From contig JAHHHU010000004.1 in assembly GCA_019359175.1 (NCBI GenBank), forward strand, positions 62,001 through 126,000: a stretch of DNA of 64,000 bases. Reading direction: 5' to 3'. The notes beneath the pieces are model-generated. The model did no database searches, was not told where the DNA came from, and worked only from the letters and a program-made list of their open reading frames with translations. Of the stretch, positions 15,875 through 25,991 are shown in pieces. The translations under genes were made by a program, and so were the position numbers. How positions within the stretch are numbered: the stretch's first letter is position 1; every line of letters starts with the position of its first letter. The DNA comes from Phormidium tanganyikae FI6-MK23. Its GTDB lineage: Bacteria; Cyanobacteriota; Cyanobacteriia; Leptolyngbyales; Leptolyngbyaceae.

Positions 15875-16966
15875 TTACTGGGTCTCAACCGCAGGCAATT
15901 GTTCCGGTGAAACCGTCAGCGCTACAGTTCGATTACTGCGTTTCACGTTCAGATTTATACTGCCATCGAGTCCAGCTTGCTCAACCAATTGCTGAAACGT
16001 TTTCACATTCTGAATCACTTGATCATTTACAGATTCGATCACGTCTCCCGCTTTGAGTCCTGCCTTTGCCGCAGGTGTCCCGCGACCGACTTGAACGACT
16101 AGGATTCCTCGATCGTCTTCAACTTTCATTCGGCTATTCGGTGCGCGATTGATAAAATCTTTCACGTTCGGATCAAGTGCAACCAATTGAACTCCGATAT
16201 AAGGATGCGCGACCGTTCCCGTTTCGATTAGCTGTTGTGCTACATTTTGCGCTGTGTTAATCGGAATCGCAAATCCTAACCCTTGCGTTCCTTGAATGAT
16301 TGCCGTATTAATTCCAATTACATCCCCGTTTGCGTTTAATAAAGGCCCGCCAGAATTTCCTGGATTGATTGCAGCATCGGTCTGAATAAATCCGACTCGC
16401 TTATCTGGAACACCAATATCAACACTCGATCGCTCTGTGCCGCTAATTACTCCGACCGTAACCGTTTCTTGCAGCCCTAGCGGATTTCCAATTGCGATTG
16501 CCCATTGTCCCTGCCGTACAGCATCCGAATTTCCAAGCGTTACTGTGGGTAGATTGTCCGCCTGAACTTGAATCACCGCTACATCTGTCACCGGATCTTT
16601 TCCCAAAACTTTCCCTTCTAGCACTCGTCCATCTTGAAATGTCACGGTCACGGTATCGGCATTATCAACGACGTGCGAATTGGTGAGAATTTTTCCGTCT
16701 TGATCGATCACAAATCCCGATCCCAAGCCTCGTAACACTCGTGACGATCCACCCCCCTGTGGATTTCCCAAAAAAGGTCTTAATGCTCCTGGCACATCGC
16801 CGCCTAGGTTGCGAGACACATTTACCTGAACCACTGCTGCTTCAACTTTATCGATTGCGGCTGTGACAAAGTTGTCCCCTTGCCCAAACGGAGCCGCCCA
16901 AGCAGGCAGCATCCAGCCCAAACTCAGCAAAACAACACTGAAATATCCTAGAAGTCGTTTGATCAT
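15875..16966 (-). CDS. HtrA/Deg-type periplasmic serine protease with PDZ domain
   Basis: 363 residues from the ATG at 16966, preferred because it is preceded by AGGTAG and begins directly with a signal peptide (MIKRLLGYFSVVLLSLGW ... AWA). An ATG at 17026 would add 20 residues. The trypsin-like domain has His88 (LTNSHVV), Asp118 (TDVAVIQV) and Ser195 (NPGNSGGPL). One PDZ domain follows (about 250-355: PYIGVQLV, GTPAAKAGLKAGDVI). It matches the HhoA/HhoB/HtrA group, which degrades misfolded proteins in the cell envelope; which of the three it is cannot be said. Confidence 0.94.
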   Translation of the reverse strand: MIKRLLGYFSVVLLSLGWMLPAWAAPFGQGDNFVTAAIDKVEAAVVQVNVSRNLGGDVPGALRPFLGNPQGGGSSRVLRGLGSGFVIDQDGKILTNSHVVDNADTVTVTFQDGRVLEGKVLGKDPVTDVAVIQVQADNLPTVTLGNSDAVRQGQWAIAIGNPLGLQETVTVGVISGTERSSVDIGVPDKRVGFIQTDAAINPGNSGGPLLNANGDVIGINTAIIQGTQGLGFAIPINTAQNVAQQLIETGTVAHPYIGVQLVALDPNVKDFINRAPNSRMKVEDDRGILVVQVGRGTPAAKAGLKAGDVIESVNDQVIQNVKTFQQLVEQAGLDGSINLNVKRSNRTVALTVSPEQLPAVETQ

Positions 16967-17094
16967 AGCTACCTGTACAATAAAACCACTCAAAATCAAG
17001 CGCGATCTCAGTTCGGTTTGCTTCATGCTTGCGAGGGAAATTTAGAACAGCTTTGTTAAAATAAAGGAGAAACCACAGAATTCATATTACTGAG

Positions 17095-17502
17095 ATGAAC
17101 ACTCAAAACAATTCATTTGAGATCGCTAAAACCGAGGAAGAGTGGAAACAAACGCTTACTCCAGAACAGTTTCGAGTGTTACGGAAACACGGCACAGAGC
17201 GAGCAGGAACCAGCCCACTCGATAAAGAGTACGGCAAGGGAACTTTCAAATGTGCGGGCTGTGGAACGTCGTTATTTTCGTCGGAAACGAAGTTCAACAG
17301 CGGGACAGGATGGCCTAGCTTCTATGCTCCGTTGGAAGATGCGATCGACACGACAACCGATCGATCTTTATTTATGACTCGCGTTGAAGTTCACTGCGCG
17401 AAATGCGGCGGACACTTGGGGCACGTCTTTGGAGATGGCCCGCGCCCAACTGGAAAAAGATACTGCATGAACGGAGTCTCTTTAGAATTCGCTCCAGAAT
17501 AG
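17095..17502 (+). CDS. msrB: Peptide-methionine (R)-S-oxide reductase
   Basis: 135 residues. Zinc cysteines C53/C56 (CAGC) and C101/C104 (CAKC), the FNSGTGWPSFY motif, GHVFGDGP and the catalytic Cys124 in RYCMNGVSLEF are all present. MsrB reduces methionine-R-sulfoxide in proteins using thioredoxin. No signal peptide, so cytoplasmic. It is divergent from the protease gene and followed by a hairpin terminator. Confidence 0.97.
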   Translation: MNTQNNSFEIAKTEEEWKQTLTPEQFRVLRKHGTERAGTSPLDKEYGKGTFKCAGCGTSLFSSETKFNSGTGWPSFYAPLEDAIDTTTDRSLFMTRVEVHCAKCGGHLGHVFGDGPRPTGKRYCMNGVSLEFAPE

Positions 17503-17509
17503 ACGATGT

Positions 17510-17530
17510 GGGATGAGTACTCCTCATCCC
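17510..17530 (+). terminator. Hairpin downstream of msrB
   Basis: GGGATGAG (17510-17517) pairs with CTCATCCC (17523-17530) over a 5-base loop, starting 8 bases after the msrB stop. It is followed by TCTATCT, not a clean T-run, so a terminator role is likely but not certain. Confidence 0.6.
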
Positions 17531-17609
17531 TCTATCTAAAGCTAGGTGTATCGATCCTTCTGTGCATTAGACAATCGGTTGCTGAACGCACGATCGATAG
17601 AAATTAGAA

Positions 17610-20600
17610 ATGTTGAAGCGCTTACGAATTGGCACAAAGATCGGTGCGACATTTGGAATCGGGTTAGCGATCTTTGCGATAATCGGAACGATTTCATATA
17701 GCGGAACCCGACAATTGATCGAGACTTCAGGCTGGGTAACGCACACCTATCAAGTGTTGGGCGAACTCGAAGACATTTTATCTTTGATTAAAGATGCTGA
17801 AAACGGGCAGCGGGGCTACTTGCTCACAGGCGAAGCCTTGTATCTAGATCCATACAACTTAGCAGTCAAGAACATTCAGCAAAAGATCAATAATGCGCGT
17901 CAGTTAACCGCAGACAATCCAACTCAGCAGCAGAGTTTAGGGCGATTAAATGTGCTAGTCAATGAACGTCTGCAAATCATGAAGCAGCGCATTGAACTCA
18001 GGCAAACGCGAGGACTAGAAGCAGCGCTGCAAGATGAAAGTGTTCAGCGTGGTATGCCTGTCATGAATGAGATTCGGCAGATCATCGCGCAGATGAAAGC
18101 ACGAGAACAAGATCTCCTCGATCGACGATCGACAAATGCCAGCAGTGCAGCGCAAAACACTTTGGATAGTATTGCGATCGGAATGCCACTTGGATTTGCT
18201 TTGCTTGCAGTTTTAGGATTCTTGCTCAATCGCCACATTTCAAAGCCTTTAACGAGAGTCTCGCAAACCGCTGAAAAGATTGCAGATGGGGACTTATCCG
18301 CAAAACTGCCTTTGCTCAATCGCCAAGATGAAGTCGGTATCTTGACGCGCACGTTCAATCAAATGGTGGAGAATCTGCGTAATAGTTTGCAAAAGAGCGA
18401 TCGGCAAACTTGGTTACAGTCGAACTTAGCAGAATTTAGCCATCTGATTCAGGGAGAGCGGAACCTAGGGACAGTTTCGCGATTGATGTTATCTCACCTT
18501 GCACCGTTGGTCGGCGCACAGCATGGTGCATTTTACGTAATGGATGTAGAACAGTCTCCGCCCGTTTTGAAGCTATTAAGTAGCTATGCGTATCAAGAGC
18601 GCAAACAGCTTTCTAATCAGTTCCATCTCGGTGAAGGATTAGTTGGACAATGTGCTTTAGAGAAGCAGCGCATTCTTCTAACGAATGTTCCCAGTGACTA
18701 TATTCGGATTCGATCGGGGTTAGGGGATGCAAGCCCGCTGAATTTGATCGTCCTACCTGTGCTGTTTGAAAACGAAGTCGTTTCGGTGATCGAACTAGCA
18801 TCGTTTCAAGCTTTTACAGAGATTCAACTGACGTTATTGGAACGATTGGCGCAGACGATCGGGATTGTGCTAAAAGCGATCGCATCAGATGTGAAAACAC
18901 AGCGGCTCCTTGAAGAATCGCAAACTTTAACAGAAGAGTTGCAAAGTCAGCAAGAAGAGCTTTATCGCAGCAATCGACAGCTTCAAGAACAAGCCCACGC
19001 CTTAGAAGAATCAGAACTTCGGCTGCAGGAACAGCAGGAAGAACTGAAAGTATCTAACGAAGAGCTACAACAACTGAATGAAGAGCTTGAAGAAAAAGCA
19101 GAACTGTTAGCAGCACAAAAGCGCGAAGTCGAGCGGAAAAATGGTGAAATCGATCAAGCAATGCTGGCACTGCAAGAAAAAGCAGAACAGCTAGAAATTT
19201 CATCTCGATACAAATCGGAATTCCTTGCGAATATGTCTCATGAGCTAAGAACACCGTTGAATAGCTTACTGATTTTGGCAAAGATTCTGAGCGACAATGC
19301 AGAGCAGAACTTAACGAATAAGCAAGTGGAATACAGCCGTACGATCTATTCTTCAGGTAACGATTTGCTGACATTGATCAACGACATTCTTGACCTTGCA
19401 AAAATCGAATCAGGAACAATTGCGATCGACATTGAACCGCTCGATCTTACTGATTTGCAGTTGAGCCTTGATCGTACATTTCGCCAGATTGCCAACAGTA
19501 AAGGGCTTACATTCTCGATCGAGCGCGATCCTCAAACGCCAGAAGTGATTTCGACGGATAGCAAACGCCTCCAGCAGATACTAAAGAACCTATTAGCGAA
19601 TGCGTTCAAGTTCACTGAACGAGGAAGCGTTACGATTCAGATTGGCTCCACTCAGGATCAAAAGGTTTTCTTTGCAGTTAGTGATACCGGAATTGGGATT
19701 CCACCCGAAAAGCAGCAGTTAATCTTTGAAGCATTCCAGCAAGTTGATGGCACCACTAGCCGAAAATATGGCGGGACAGGCTTAGGACTGTCGATCAGTC
19801 GAGAGCTAGCGTATCGATTAGGCGGCTCGATTCAAGTCACGAGCGAACTCGATCGCGGAAGTACTTTCACGCTCTATCTTCCTCAAACTCAAAGCGCAGT
19901 TGTCACGACCTCCCAAACCGCTCCCCTTCCCGTTTCTCGCCCCCTGCCGATTCCAAGTCTTGCCGCAGAAGTTCCCGACGATCGTGCTTTGATTGAATCC
20001 GGCGATCGCGTTCTACTCATCATCGAAGACGACGTGAGCTTTGTGAAAATTCTCACAGACATTGCACGACAACGAGGTTTTAAAGTGCTTTCAGCCTTGA
20101 GAAGCCAATCTGGGCTTGCACTCGCTCAACAGTTCAAACCCCGCGCGATTTTGTTAGATCTGCATCTACCTGATCTCGATGGTTGGACAGTTCTCGATCG
20201 CTTAAAACATGATCCAGAACTGCGTCATATTCCAGTCCACATTTTATCGAGTGATGATCAAAGACAGCGCGGATTGCAATTAGGCGCGATCGCATATCTG
20301 CAAAAACCTGTTTCTTCTGAGGATCTAACTCAGTTGTTTGGTGAGATTCAGAGTTTTATCGATCGACGAGTCAAGAATTTACTGGTAATTGAAGACGATA
20401 CGGTACAAGCTAGAAGCATCATTGATTTAATCGGAAATGGTGATGTCAATAGCATCGCTGCTCATACTGCACAAGATGCACTACAAACCTTACAAGTGCA
20501 ACAAATTGATTGCGTTGTGATGGATCTAGGACTGCCGGATATGAGCGGTTTTGAGCTAATCGAACAGATTAAACAAGACGATGCTTTATCTAAAATTCCA

Positions 20601-21176
20601 ATCATCATCTACACCGGCAAGGAACTCACACAACCAGAAGAAACCCAACTGAAACGACTTGCAGAAACGATCATCATCAAAGATGTACGATCGCCCGAAC
20701 GCTTGCTCGATGAAACCGCACTCTTTCTGCATCGCGTTCAAGCCAACTTACCCAAACCCAAACGCCAAATCCTCGAAGACTTGCACCAAGTCGATTCGGT
20801 GTTAGCCAACAAAAAAGTTTTAATCGTTGATGATGATGTGCGAAACATCTTTGCATTAACGAGCTTACTTGAACGTCAGCAGATGGAAGTTCTTTATGCT
20901 GAAAACGGGCGCGAAGGCGTTGAAACACTGCGATCGAACCCAGATATCAATGCAGTGCTAATGGATATTATGATGCCGGAGATGGATGGCTATGAAACGA
21001 CGCGAGCGATTCGACAGCAACAACAATTCCGATCGCTGCCGATCATTGCGCTAACTGCGAAAGCGATGCAAGGCGATCGAGAAAAATGTATCGAAGCAGG
21101 CGCATCCGACTACATCACAAAACCTGTCGATACCGAACAACTCTTGTCACTGCTGCGCGTTTGGCTCTATCGTTGA
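17610..21176 (+). CDS. Hybrid histidine kinase: CHASE3-HAMP-GAF-HisKA-HATPase with three receiver domains
   Basis: 1188 residues. A membrane span at about 13-33 is followed by a CHASE3 sensor ([18 protein letters not shown]). A second span near 190-208 precedes HAMP ([10 protein letters not shown]), then GAF (about 265-430) and a long coiled coil (about 430-530). The HisKA box is [10 protein letters not shown] with His544; HATPase motifs are GTGLGLSIS and [10 protein letters not shown]. Three receiver domains end the protein, with phosphoacceptors near Asp850, Asp972 and Asp1119. REC2 lacks the usual TxxA/K spacing (YTGKEL ... IIIKDV). Ligand and partner are unknown. A close downstream gene (24 bp) encodes an Rpn-type nuclease. 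Confidence 0.93.
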   Translation: MLKRLRIGTKIGATFGIGLAIFAIIGTISYSGTRQLIETSGWVTHTYQVLGELEDILSLIKDAENGQRGYLLTGEALYLDPYNLAVKNIQQKINNARQLTADNPTQQQSLGRLNVLVNERLQIMKQRIELRQTRGLEAALQDESVQRGMPVMNEIRQIIAQMKAREQDLLDRRSTNASSAAQNTLDSIAIGMPLGFALLAVLGFLLNRHISKPLTRVSQTAEKIADGDLSAKLPLLNRQDEVGILTRTFNQMVENLRNSLQKSDRQTWLQSNLAEFSHLIQGERNLGTVSRLMLSHLAPLVGAQHGAFYVMDVEQSPPVLKLLSSYAYQERKQLSNQFHLGEGLVGQCALEKQRILLTNVPSDYIRIRSGLGDASPLNLIVLPVLFENEVVSVIELASFQAFTEIQLTLLERLAQTIGIVLKAIASDVKTQRLLEESQTLTEELQSQQEELYRSNRQLQEQAHALEESELRLQEQQEELKVSNEELQQLNEELEEKAELLAAQKREVERKNGEIDQAMLALQEKAEQLEISSRYKSEFLANMSHELRTPLNSLLILAKILSDNAEQNLTNKQVEYSRTIYSSGNDLLTLINDILDLAKIESGTIAIDIEPLDLTDLQLSLDRTFRQIANSKGLTFSIERDPQTPEVISTDSKRLQQILKNLLANAFKFTERGSVTIQIGSTQDQKVFFAVSDTGIGIPPEKQQLIFEAFQQVDGTTSRKYGGTGLGLSISRELAYRLGGSIQVTSELDRGSTFTLYLPQTQSAVVTTSQTAPLPVSRPLPIPSLAAEVPDDRALIESGDRVLLIIEDDVSFVKILTDIARQRGFKVLSALRSQSGLALAQQFKPRAILLDLHLPDLDGWTVLDRLKHDPELRHIPVHILSSDDQRQRGLQLGAIAYLQKPVSSEDLTQLFGEIQSFIDRRVKNLLVIEDDTVQARSIIDLIGNGDVNSIAAHTAQDALQTLQVQQIDCVVMDLGLPDMSGFELIEQIKQDDALSKIPIIIYTGKELTQPEETQLKRLAETIIIKDVRSPERLLDETALFLHRVQANLPKPKRQILEDLHQVDSVLANKKVLIVDDDVRNIFALTSLLERQQMEVLYAENGREGVETLRSNPDINAVLMDIMMPEMDGYETTRAIRQQQQFRSLPIIALTAKAMQGDREKCIEAGASDYITKPVDTEQLLSLLRVWLYR

Positions 21177-21200
21177 CGCATCGCTATTTTTTGCTGATGA

Positions 21201-22010
21201 ATGCCGTTCGATAATCTGTGTAAACTCATTGCGGAAAAACATCCCGATCGCTTTGTCACTTGGATTCTGGGATCAACACCAACTTCTGTCAAAATTCTCA
21301 AATCTGAACTCAGCATCGAACCTATTCGAGCGGATTCTGTTACTTTTTTACAAACCGCTGGCAGAATTTTACATCTGGAATTTCAAACAACTTGGACTTC
21401 TGATCCACCTATGCCCTTGAGATTACTAGATTACTGGGTAAGACTACATCGCCTTTACCGTCTTCCAATCACTCAGGTTGTTGTTGTCCTGCTACCTCCC
21501 TCAGAAGACACCACGATCGAAAGTAGCTTCCAACTTGAGTCAACTCGTCACGAATTCCAAGTTATCAAACTTTGGGAACAAGACCCTACTGAGTTTTTGC
21601 AAGATCCAGTGTTGCTTCCTTTTGCCGTTCTCGCCCAAACTCAGAATTCAGAGGCACTACTGACTCAAGTTGCACAGCAAGTCAGAGAAATTGCGCCAAT
21701 TCAACAGCGGCAGGAAGTCTCATCCTATGTGCAACTCATGGCAGGACTGAAGTACGATAAAAGAGAAGTTCGACGGATTTTTCGAGAGGGAATGATGCGA
21801 GAATCTGTGATTTTTCAAGAAATTCTGCAAGAGGGACGGCAAGAGGGACGGCAAGAGGGACGGCAAGAGGGACGGCAAGAGGGTGAACAGCTTGCGATCG
21901 AGCGAATTGCTGGAAATATGCTGCTCAAAGAGATGTCGCCAGACACGATCGCTGAACTTACTGGGCTATCTCTTGAACAGATTGAACAACTGCGATCGCA
22001 ATACTCTTAA
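21201..22010 (+). CDS. Rpn-type PD-(D/E)XK nuclease/putative transposase family protein
   Basis: 269 residues. Features of the Rpn/PDDEXK-transposase family are present: an N-terminal FDNLCKLIAEKHPDRF, the core strand RILHLEFQTTW giving the E-x-Q version of the nuclease motif, and PLRLLDYWVRLHRLY. The tail has the typical EGRQ repeats (four perfect 12-bp copies at 21831-21878) and a helical AIERIAGNMLLKEMSPDTIAEL segment. Relatives promote recombination or are phage-defence linked; the role here is unknown. Confidence 0.82.
   Translation: MPFDNLCKLIAEKHPDRFVTWILGSTPTSVKILKSELSIEPIRADSVTFLQTAGRILHLEFQTTWTSDPPMPLRLLDYWVRLHRLYRLPITQVVVVLLPPSEDTTIESSFQLESTRHEFQVIKLWEQDPTEFLQDPVLLPFAVLAQTQNSEALLTQVAQQVREIAPIQQRQEVSSYVQLMAGLKYDKREVRRIFREGMMRESVIFQEILQEGRQEGRQEGRQEGRQEGEQLAIERIAGNMLLKEMSPDTIAELTGLSLEQIEQLRSQYS
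21831..21878 (+). repeat. Four tandem copies of a 12-bp unit inside the Rpn-type gene
   Basis: GAGGGACGGCAA is repeated four times with no mismatch, encoding (EGRQ)4, followed by a partial fifth copy GAGGGTGAACAG. The unit is a multiple of three, so copy-number change by slippage would keep the frame. Confidence 0.95.
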
Positions 22011-22014
22011 CTCA

Positions 22015-23844
22015 TCATTGATAGCCTGCGGCTTGAATTGCGAATAGATGCGCGTATCGCCCTTCTAGAGTCACTAACTGTTCGTGGCTGCCTTGTTCCA
22101 CGACTGCACCCGCTGACATCACGAGAATGCGATCTGCCATTCGCACCGTTGAAAAGCGGTGTGAAATCAGAATTGCCATTTGATTTGGAGTCATTTCGCG
22201 AAAGCGATCGAAGATTTGCACTTCTGATTCTGCATCCATCGCGGAAGTCGGTTCATCGAGTACCAAAATGTCTGCACTCGTTCGCATGAAGGCACGGGAT
22301 AGTGCAATTCGCTGCCATTGTCCGCCCGATAGTTCTCGCCCAGTTTTGAACCATCGCCCCAAGCGAGTATCGAATGTTTCCGGTAGTTCTTTGATGAATG
22401 AGAGCGCGTTGCCTTTATCGGATGCAATCTTCCAGCGATCGCGATCCTCTAGGTTCAACACATCCCCGACACCGACGTTTTCACCCACGCTAAATTGATA
22501 GCGCATAAAGTTCTGAAAAATCACGCCGATTCGACGCTGTAAAGCTTGTAACTCCCAAGCTTGAAGGTCTAAACCATCGAGCAGAATTCTTCCCGAAGTG
22601 GGAGTGTAAAGGCGCGTTAGGAGTTTGATTAGCGTTGTTTTACCAGAGCCGTTTTCACCCACGATCGCTAATTTCTCCCCTGGTTTGAGATGAAAGGAAA
22701 CGCGATCGAGAGCGGGTTTCTCTGATTCAGGATAGTAGAATGTTACCTCTTCAAAGCGCAATCCATCACCGGATAAGGTTCCGCGCGTTTCACTACCTTG
22801 CGATCGCGGAATGTCTTGACCTAAAAATTCGTAGAGATTTGAGAGATAAAGCGAATCTTCGTACATTCCCCCGATCGAGCTTAGAATCGATGCAAATGCG
22901 CCTTGCCCTTGCCGGAACACCACTAAGTACATCGTGAGTTCGCCGAGTGAGATCTTGCCTGCGATCGTTTCCCAAACAATCCATACATACGCGCCATAGA
23001 ACGCTAAAGAGCTAACTAAACCGAGAAAATAGCTCGAAACCCCGCGTCGAACCGTGAGATCGCGATCTTCGGCATACAATCGGCGAAAAATCGCACGATA
23101 GCGATCGAGCAACAATCCGCCCAACTGATACAGCCGAATCTCCATCGCGGGTGCTTCGTTTGCAATCAACCATTCGAGATAGTTCTGTTCGCGAGTTTCA
23201 GGAGTTCGCCAGCGAAACAATCGAAATGCTTCTCCTGCAAAGCGTGTCTCTGCGACAAAGGCTGGAACCGCTGCGACCATGAGCATCAAAACCGCCCAGA
23301 ACGAAAACTGAATCAACAATCCACCATAGGTAATCAGCGTGAGCGAATCTTGCACAATCCCAAACGTGCGACCGACCAAACTCAGCGGACGACTAGAAGC
23401 TTCACGTCTTGCCCGCGTCATTTTGTCGTAAAACTCCGAATCCTCGAAGTGCGTCAAATTCAGCGTTAGCGCCTTTTCGAGAATTAACTCATTCACTTTC
23501 TGACCGAGCAACACTCTCAGCAGCGATTGCACCAAAGCGAGTCCTTGCTTGCTGCCCGCCTGAATCGCCACCAGCACCGCTTCAAACCCTAAATACGTCA
23601 AAGCCATCCAGCGATCGCTGTCTGATCCCGTCCGCGATGCCATCACAACCGCATCGACAATCAGTTTGCCCGCATATGCGACCATCGCAGGCACAAGCCC
23701 GCCAATCAGCGTAAACAGAGCCAGCACGATCGTTAAACGTCGGTTTGTTGTCCAAACCAGTTCGATCGCCCGCCCACAATAGCGAAAAATCGATAAAAAT
23801 TGGGTAGCGCTTCCAAATAAGCGCTGAAGTCGTCGAATCTGCAT
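22015..23844 (-). CDS. ABC exporter, fused permease-ATPase
   Basis: About 609 residues from the ATG at 23844; an upstream TTG at 23904 would overlap the divergent wzm start. The N-terminal half has six membrane spans (for example TIVLALFTLIGGLVPAMVAY). The ATPase has Walker A GENGSGKTTLIKLL, signature LSGGQWQRIALSRAF, Walker B ADILVLDEPTSAMD and the H-loop ISHRFSTVR. It is a type IV exporter half-transporter that acts as a dimer in the plasma membrane. Its place next to glycan export genes suggests lipid or glycan-precursor export, but the substrate cannot be read. Confidence 0.9.
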   Translation of the reverse strand: MQIRRLQRLFGSATQFLSIFRYCGRAIELVWTTNRRLTIVLALFTLIGGLVPAMVAYAGKLIVDAVVMASRTGSDSDRWMALTYLGFEAVLVAIQAGSKQGLALVQSLLRVLLGQKVNELILEKALTLNLTHFEDSEFYDKMTRARREASSRPLSLVGRTFGIVQDSLTLITYGGLLIQFSFWAVLMLMVAAVPAFVAETRFAGEAFRLFRWRTPETREQNYLEWLIANEAPAMEIRLYQLGGLLLDRYRAIFRRLYAEDRDLTVRRGVSSYFLGLVSSLAFYGAYVWIVWETIAGKISLGELTMYLVVFRQGQGAFASILSSIGGMYEDSLYLSNLYEFLGQDIPRSQGSETRGTLSGDGLRFEEVTFYYPESEKPALDRVSFHLKPGEKLAIVGENGSGKTTLIKLLTRLYTPTSGRILLDGLDLQAWELQALQRRIGVIFQNFMRYQFSVGENVGVGDVLNLEDRDRWKIASDKGNALSFIKELPETFDTRLGRWFKTGRELSGGQWQRIALSRAFMRTSADILVLDEPTSAMDAESEVQIFDRFREMTPNQMAILISHRFSTVRMADRILVMSAGAVVEQGSHEQLVTLEGRYAHLFAIQAAGYQ

Positions 23845-23874
23845 TCTTTTACGATAGCGTTTGATGGTGAAGTT

Positions 23875-23880
23875 GAGGAG
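23875..23880 (+). promoter_or_regulatory. Shine-Dalgarno site of the first wzm gene
   Basis: GAGGAG lies 8 bases before the ATG at 23889 and supports that start. Confidence 0.8.
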
Positions 23881-23888
23881 AACCGGGA

Positions 23889-24725
23889 ATGCAGCGATCG
23901 TCAAAACCTCGATTTGTGATTGAAGCGGGACGTTCTGAAAAACAATACTGGCGAGACTTGTGGCAGTACCGCGAGTTGTTTTACTTTCTATCGTGGCGCG
24001 ATATTTTAGTGAGATATAAGCAAACTGCGATCGGGATTGCTTGGGCGATCATTCGACCGTTTCTCACGATGATTGTGTTTACCGTGATCTTTAGCAATTT
24101 GGCGAACTTGCCAACTCAAGGCACAACCCCTTATCCGATTTTGGTGCTGTCTGCGCTGTTACCGTGGCAATTTTTCGCGAGTTCGCTTGCCCAGACGAGT
24201 AATAGTTTGGTGAGCAACGCGAATTTGATTTCTAAAATTTACTTCCCGCGATTGATTGTTCCAGCAAGTGCGATCGTGGTAAATTTTGTTGATTTTCTTG
24301 TGTCTGGGATGTTGCTGCTGGCGTTGATGATTTGGTATCACTACGCTCCGTCTTGGCGAATCATCACGCTACCTTTTTTCACGCTCATGGCGGCGTTGAC
24401 AGCGTTTGGTTTTGGATTGTGGTTTGCATCCATTTACGTTAAATTTCGCGATGTGGCTCAAGTGATTCCATTTATCATTCAGCTTGGACAATATATTTCT
24501 CCAGTGGGTTATAGCAGTGATATTATTCCTGAGCGCTGGCGGTTGTTGTATTCGCTAAATCCGATGGTCGGTGTGATTGATGGATTTCGCTGGGCGATTC
24601 TCAGTGGTGATCAATCCTTGTATTTGCCAGGATTGATTTTAGCGTTGGTCGTTACGTTGCTGTTTGTGTGGACGGGAATATATTATTTTCGAGGTGTTGA
24701 GCGGACTTTTGCCGATATTATCTAG
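23889..24725 (+). CDS. wzm: ABC-2 polysaccharide export permease (Wzm type), first copy
   Basis: 278 residues with the family layout: a cytoplasmic N-terminus with YRELFYFLSWRDILVRYKQT, then six membrane spans (first IGIAWAIIRPFLTMIVFTVIF), the loop ISPVGYSSDIIPERWRLLYSLNPM and the C-terminal YYFRGVERTFADII. It forms the membrane channel for a lipid-linked glycan chain. It is followed after 9 bp by its ATPase gene and starts a run of co-directional genes to 32914 with overlaps or short gaps, a clear operon. Confidence 0.93.
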   Translation: MQRSSKPRFVIEAGRSEKQYWRDLWQYRELFYFLSWRDILVRYKQTAIGIAWAIIRPFLTMIVFTVIFSNLANLPTQGTTPYPILVLSALLPWQFFASSLAQTSNSLVSNANLISKIYFPRLIVPASAIVVNFVDFLVSGMLLLALMIWYHYAPSWRIITLPFFTLMAALTAFGFGLWFASIYVKFRDVAQVIPFIIQLGQYISPVGYSSDIIPERWRLLYSLNPMVGVIDGFRWAILSGDQSLYLPGLILALVVTLLFVWTGIYYFRGVERTFADII

Positions 24726-24734
24726 GTGCGTGGA

Positions 24735-25982
24735 ATGCCAATATTACGAGTCGAAAATTTGGGGAAATGCTACCAGGTCGCGCGGCAATCTCGCAGCAAT
24801 ACGGCGACGCTGAGAGATGCGATCGTTGAAACGGCTCGATCGATCGTGCAGCGGAAATCGAAACTGAGATCGGAGGATTTTTGGGCGCTGAATGAAGTGT
24901 CTTTTACGATCGAGCAAGGCGAACGAGTTGGAATTATTGGACGCAACGGAGCCGGAAAATCGACGCTGTTAAAAATCTTGAGCCGCATCACGGAACCGAC
25001 GCGCGGCAGAATCGAAGGCTGGGGACGGGTGGCGAGTTTGCTTGAAGTGGGCACAGGATTTCACCCGGAACTGACGGGGCGCGAGAATATTTATCTCAAT
25101 GGCGCGATTTTGGGCATGAGTCGATCGGAGATTGCGAGGAAGTTTGATGAGATTGTTGATTTTGCAGAGGTGGAACGGTTTTTAGATACGCCTGTGAAGC
25201 GATATTCTTCGGGGATGTATGTCCGGTTGGCGTTTGCGGTTGCGGCACATTTGGAGCCGGAAATTTTGATTGTGGATGAGGTTTTGGCGGTTGGAGATGT
25301 GCAGTTTCAGAAGAAATGTTTGAACAAAATGGAGGATGTGGGGAAGGCGGGTCGGACGGTTTTGTTTGTGAGCCATAATTTGAGTACGGTGGAGGCGTTG
25401 TGTACTCGCGGGATTGTGCTACAGCAGGGAGCTTTGCGCTTTGATGGGACAGCGCACGAAGCGGTGCAGTACTATCTCGATGCTGCTTACGAGTTGGCGA
25501 ATTCTACTGCGCTGCATCTGAGACGCGATCGCAGTGGAAATGGTAAGGTTCGCGCATCGCATTTCCGTATTCTCGATCTGAATGAAACTGAAGTCAGCGT
25601 GATGCAATCGGGCGGAGATTATTTCTTTGAAATTGGCTATCACAGCACGATCGATCATGCTCTACATGATGTTGCAATTAGCTTAGATGTGTTTGACGAT
25701 CGAGCAAATCGATTGTTGCTGTTTCGCAGCAATTTCACGAATGAGAATGTATCGCTTTCCCCGTCGGGCGGTGCGATTCGATGCTGTGTTCGAGATTTAC
25801 CTTTGGCGAATGGTTCTTACCGCTTTTCGGTTTTTCTATCTCATGCCAATGCTGAGGTTTTGGATTACATTACAGATGTTGCACCTTCGATCGTGGAAGG
25901 GGGCGATTTTTTTGGTACGGGAAGCGGTGGGCTACCGACTCACTGCAAAATTCTGAAAAGAGCAGAGTGGTCAACGATTTAG
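24735..25982 (+). CDS. wzt: ABC polysaccharide export ATPase (Wzt type) with C-terminal glycan-binding domain, first copy
   Basis: 415 residues from the ATG at 24735; an in-frame GTG at 24726 adjoins the wzm stop. The ATPase half shows Walker A GRNGAGKSTLLK, the Q-loop GRVASLLEVGTGFHPELTGREN, signature YSSGMYVRLAFA and Walker B ILIVDEVLAVGD. Residues about 255-410 form a beta-rich Wzt C-terminal domain (for example YFFEIGYHSTIDHALHDVAI). In characterised systems this domain binds the modified end of the glycan and sets export specificity. Only partly similar to the second Wzt in this window. Confidence 0.93.
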   Translation: MPILRVENLGKCYQVARQSRSNTATLRDAIVETARSIVQRKSKLRSEDFWALNEVSFTIEQGERVGIIGRNGAGKSTLLKILSRITEPTRGRIEGWGRVASLLEVGTGFHPELTGRENIYLNGAILGMSRSEIARKFDEIVDFAEVERFLDTPVKRYSSGMYVRLAFAVAAHLEPEILIVDEVLAVGDVQFQKKCLNKMEDVGKAGRTVLFVSHNLSTVEALCTRGIVLQQGALRFDGTAHEAVQYYLDAAYELANSTALHLRRDRSGNGKVRASHFRILDLNETEVSVMQSGGDYFFEIGYHSTIDHALHDVAISLDVFDDRANRLLLFRSNFTNENVSLSPSGGAIRCCVRDLPLANGSYRFSVFLSHANAEVLDYITDVAPSIVEGGDFFGTGSGGLPTHCKILKRAEWSTI

Positions 25983-25991
25983 GAATAGCGT

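Noticed and set aside
21831-21878. Tandem repeats as a possible CRISPR array
   Set aside because: Units are 12 bp, contiguous with no spacers, and lie in frame in a coding sequence.
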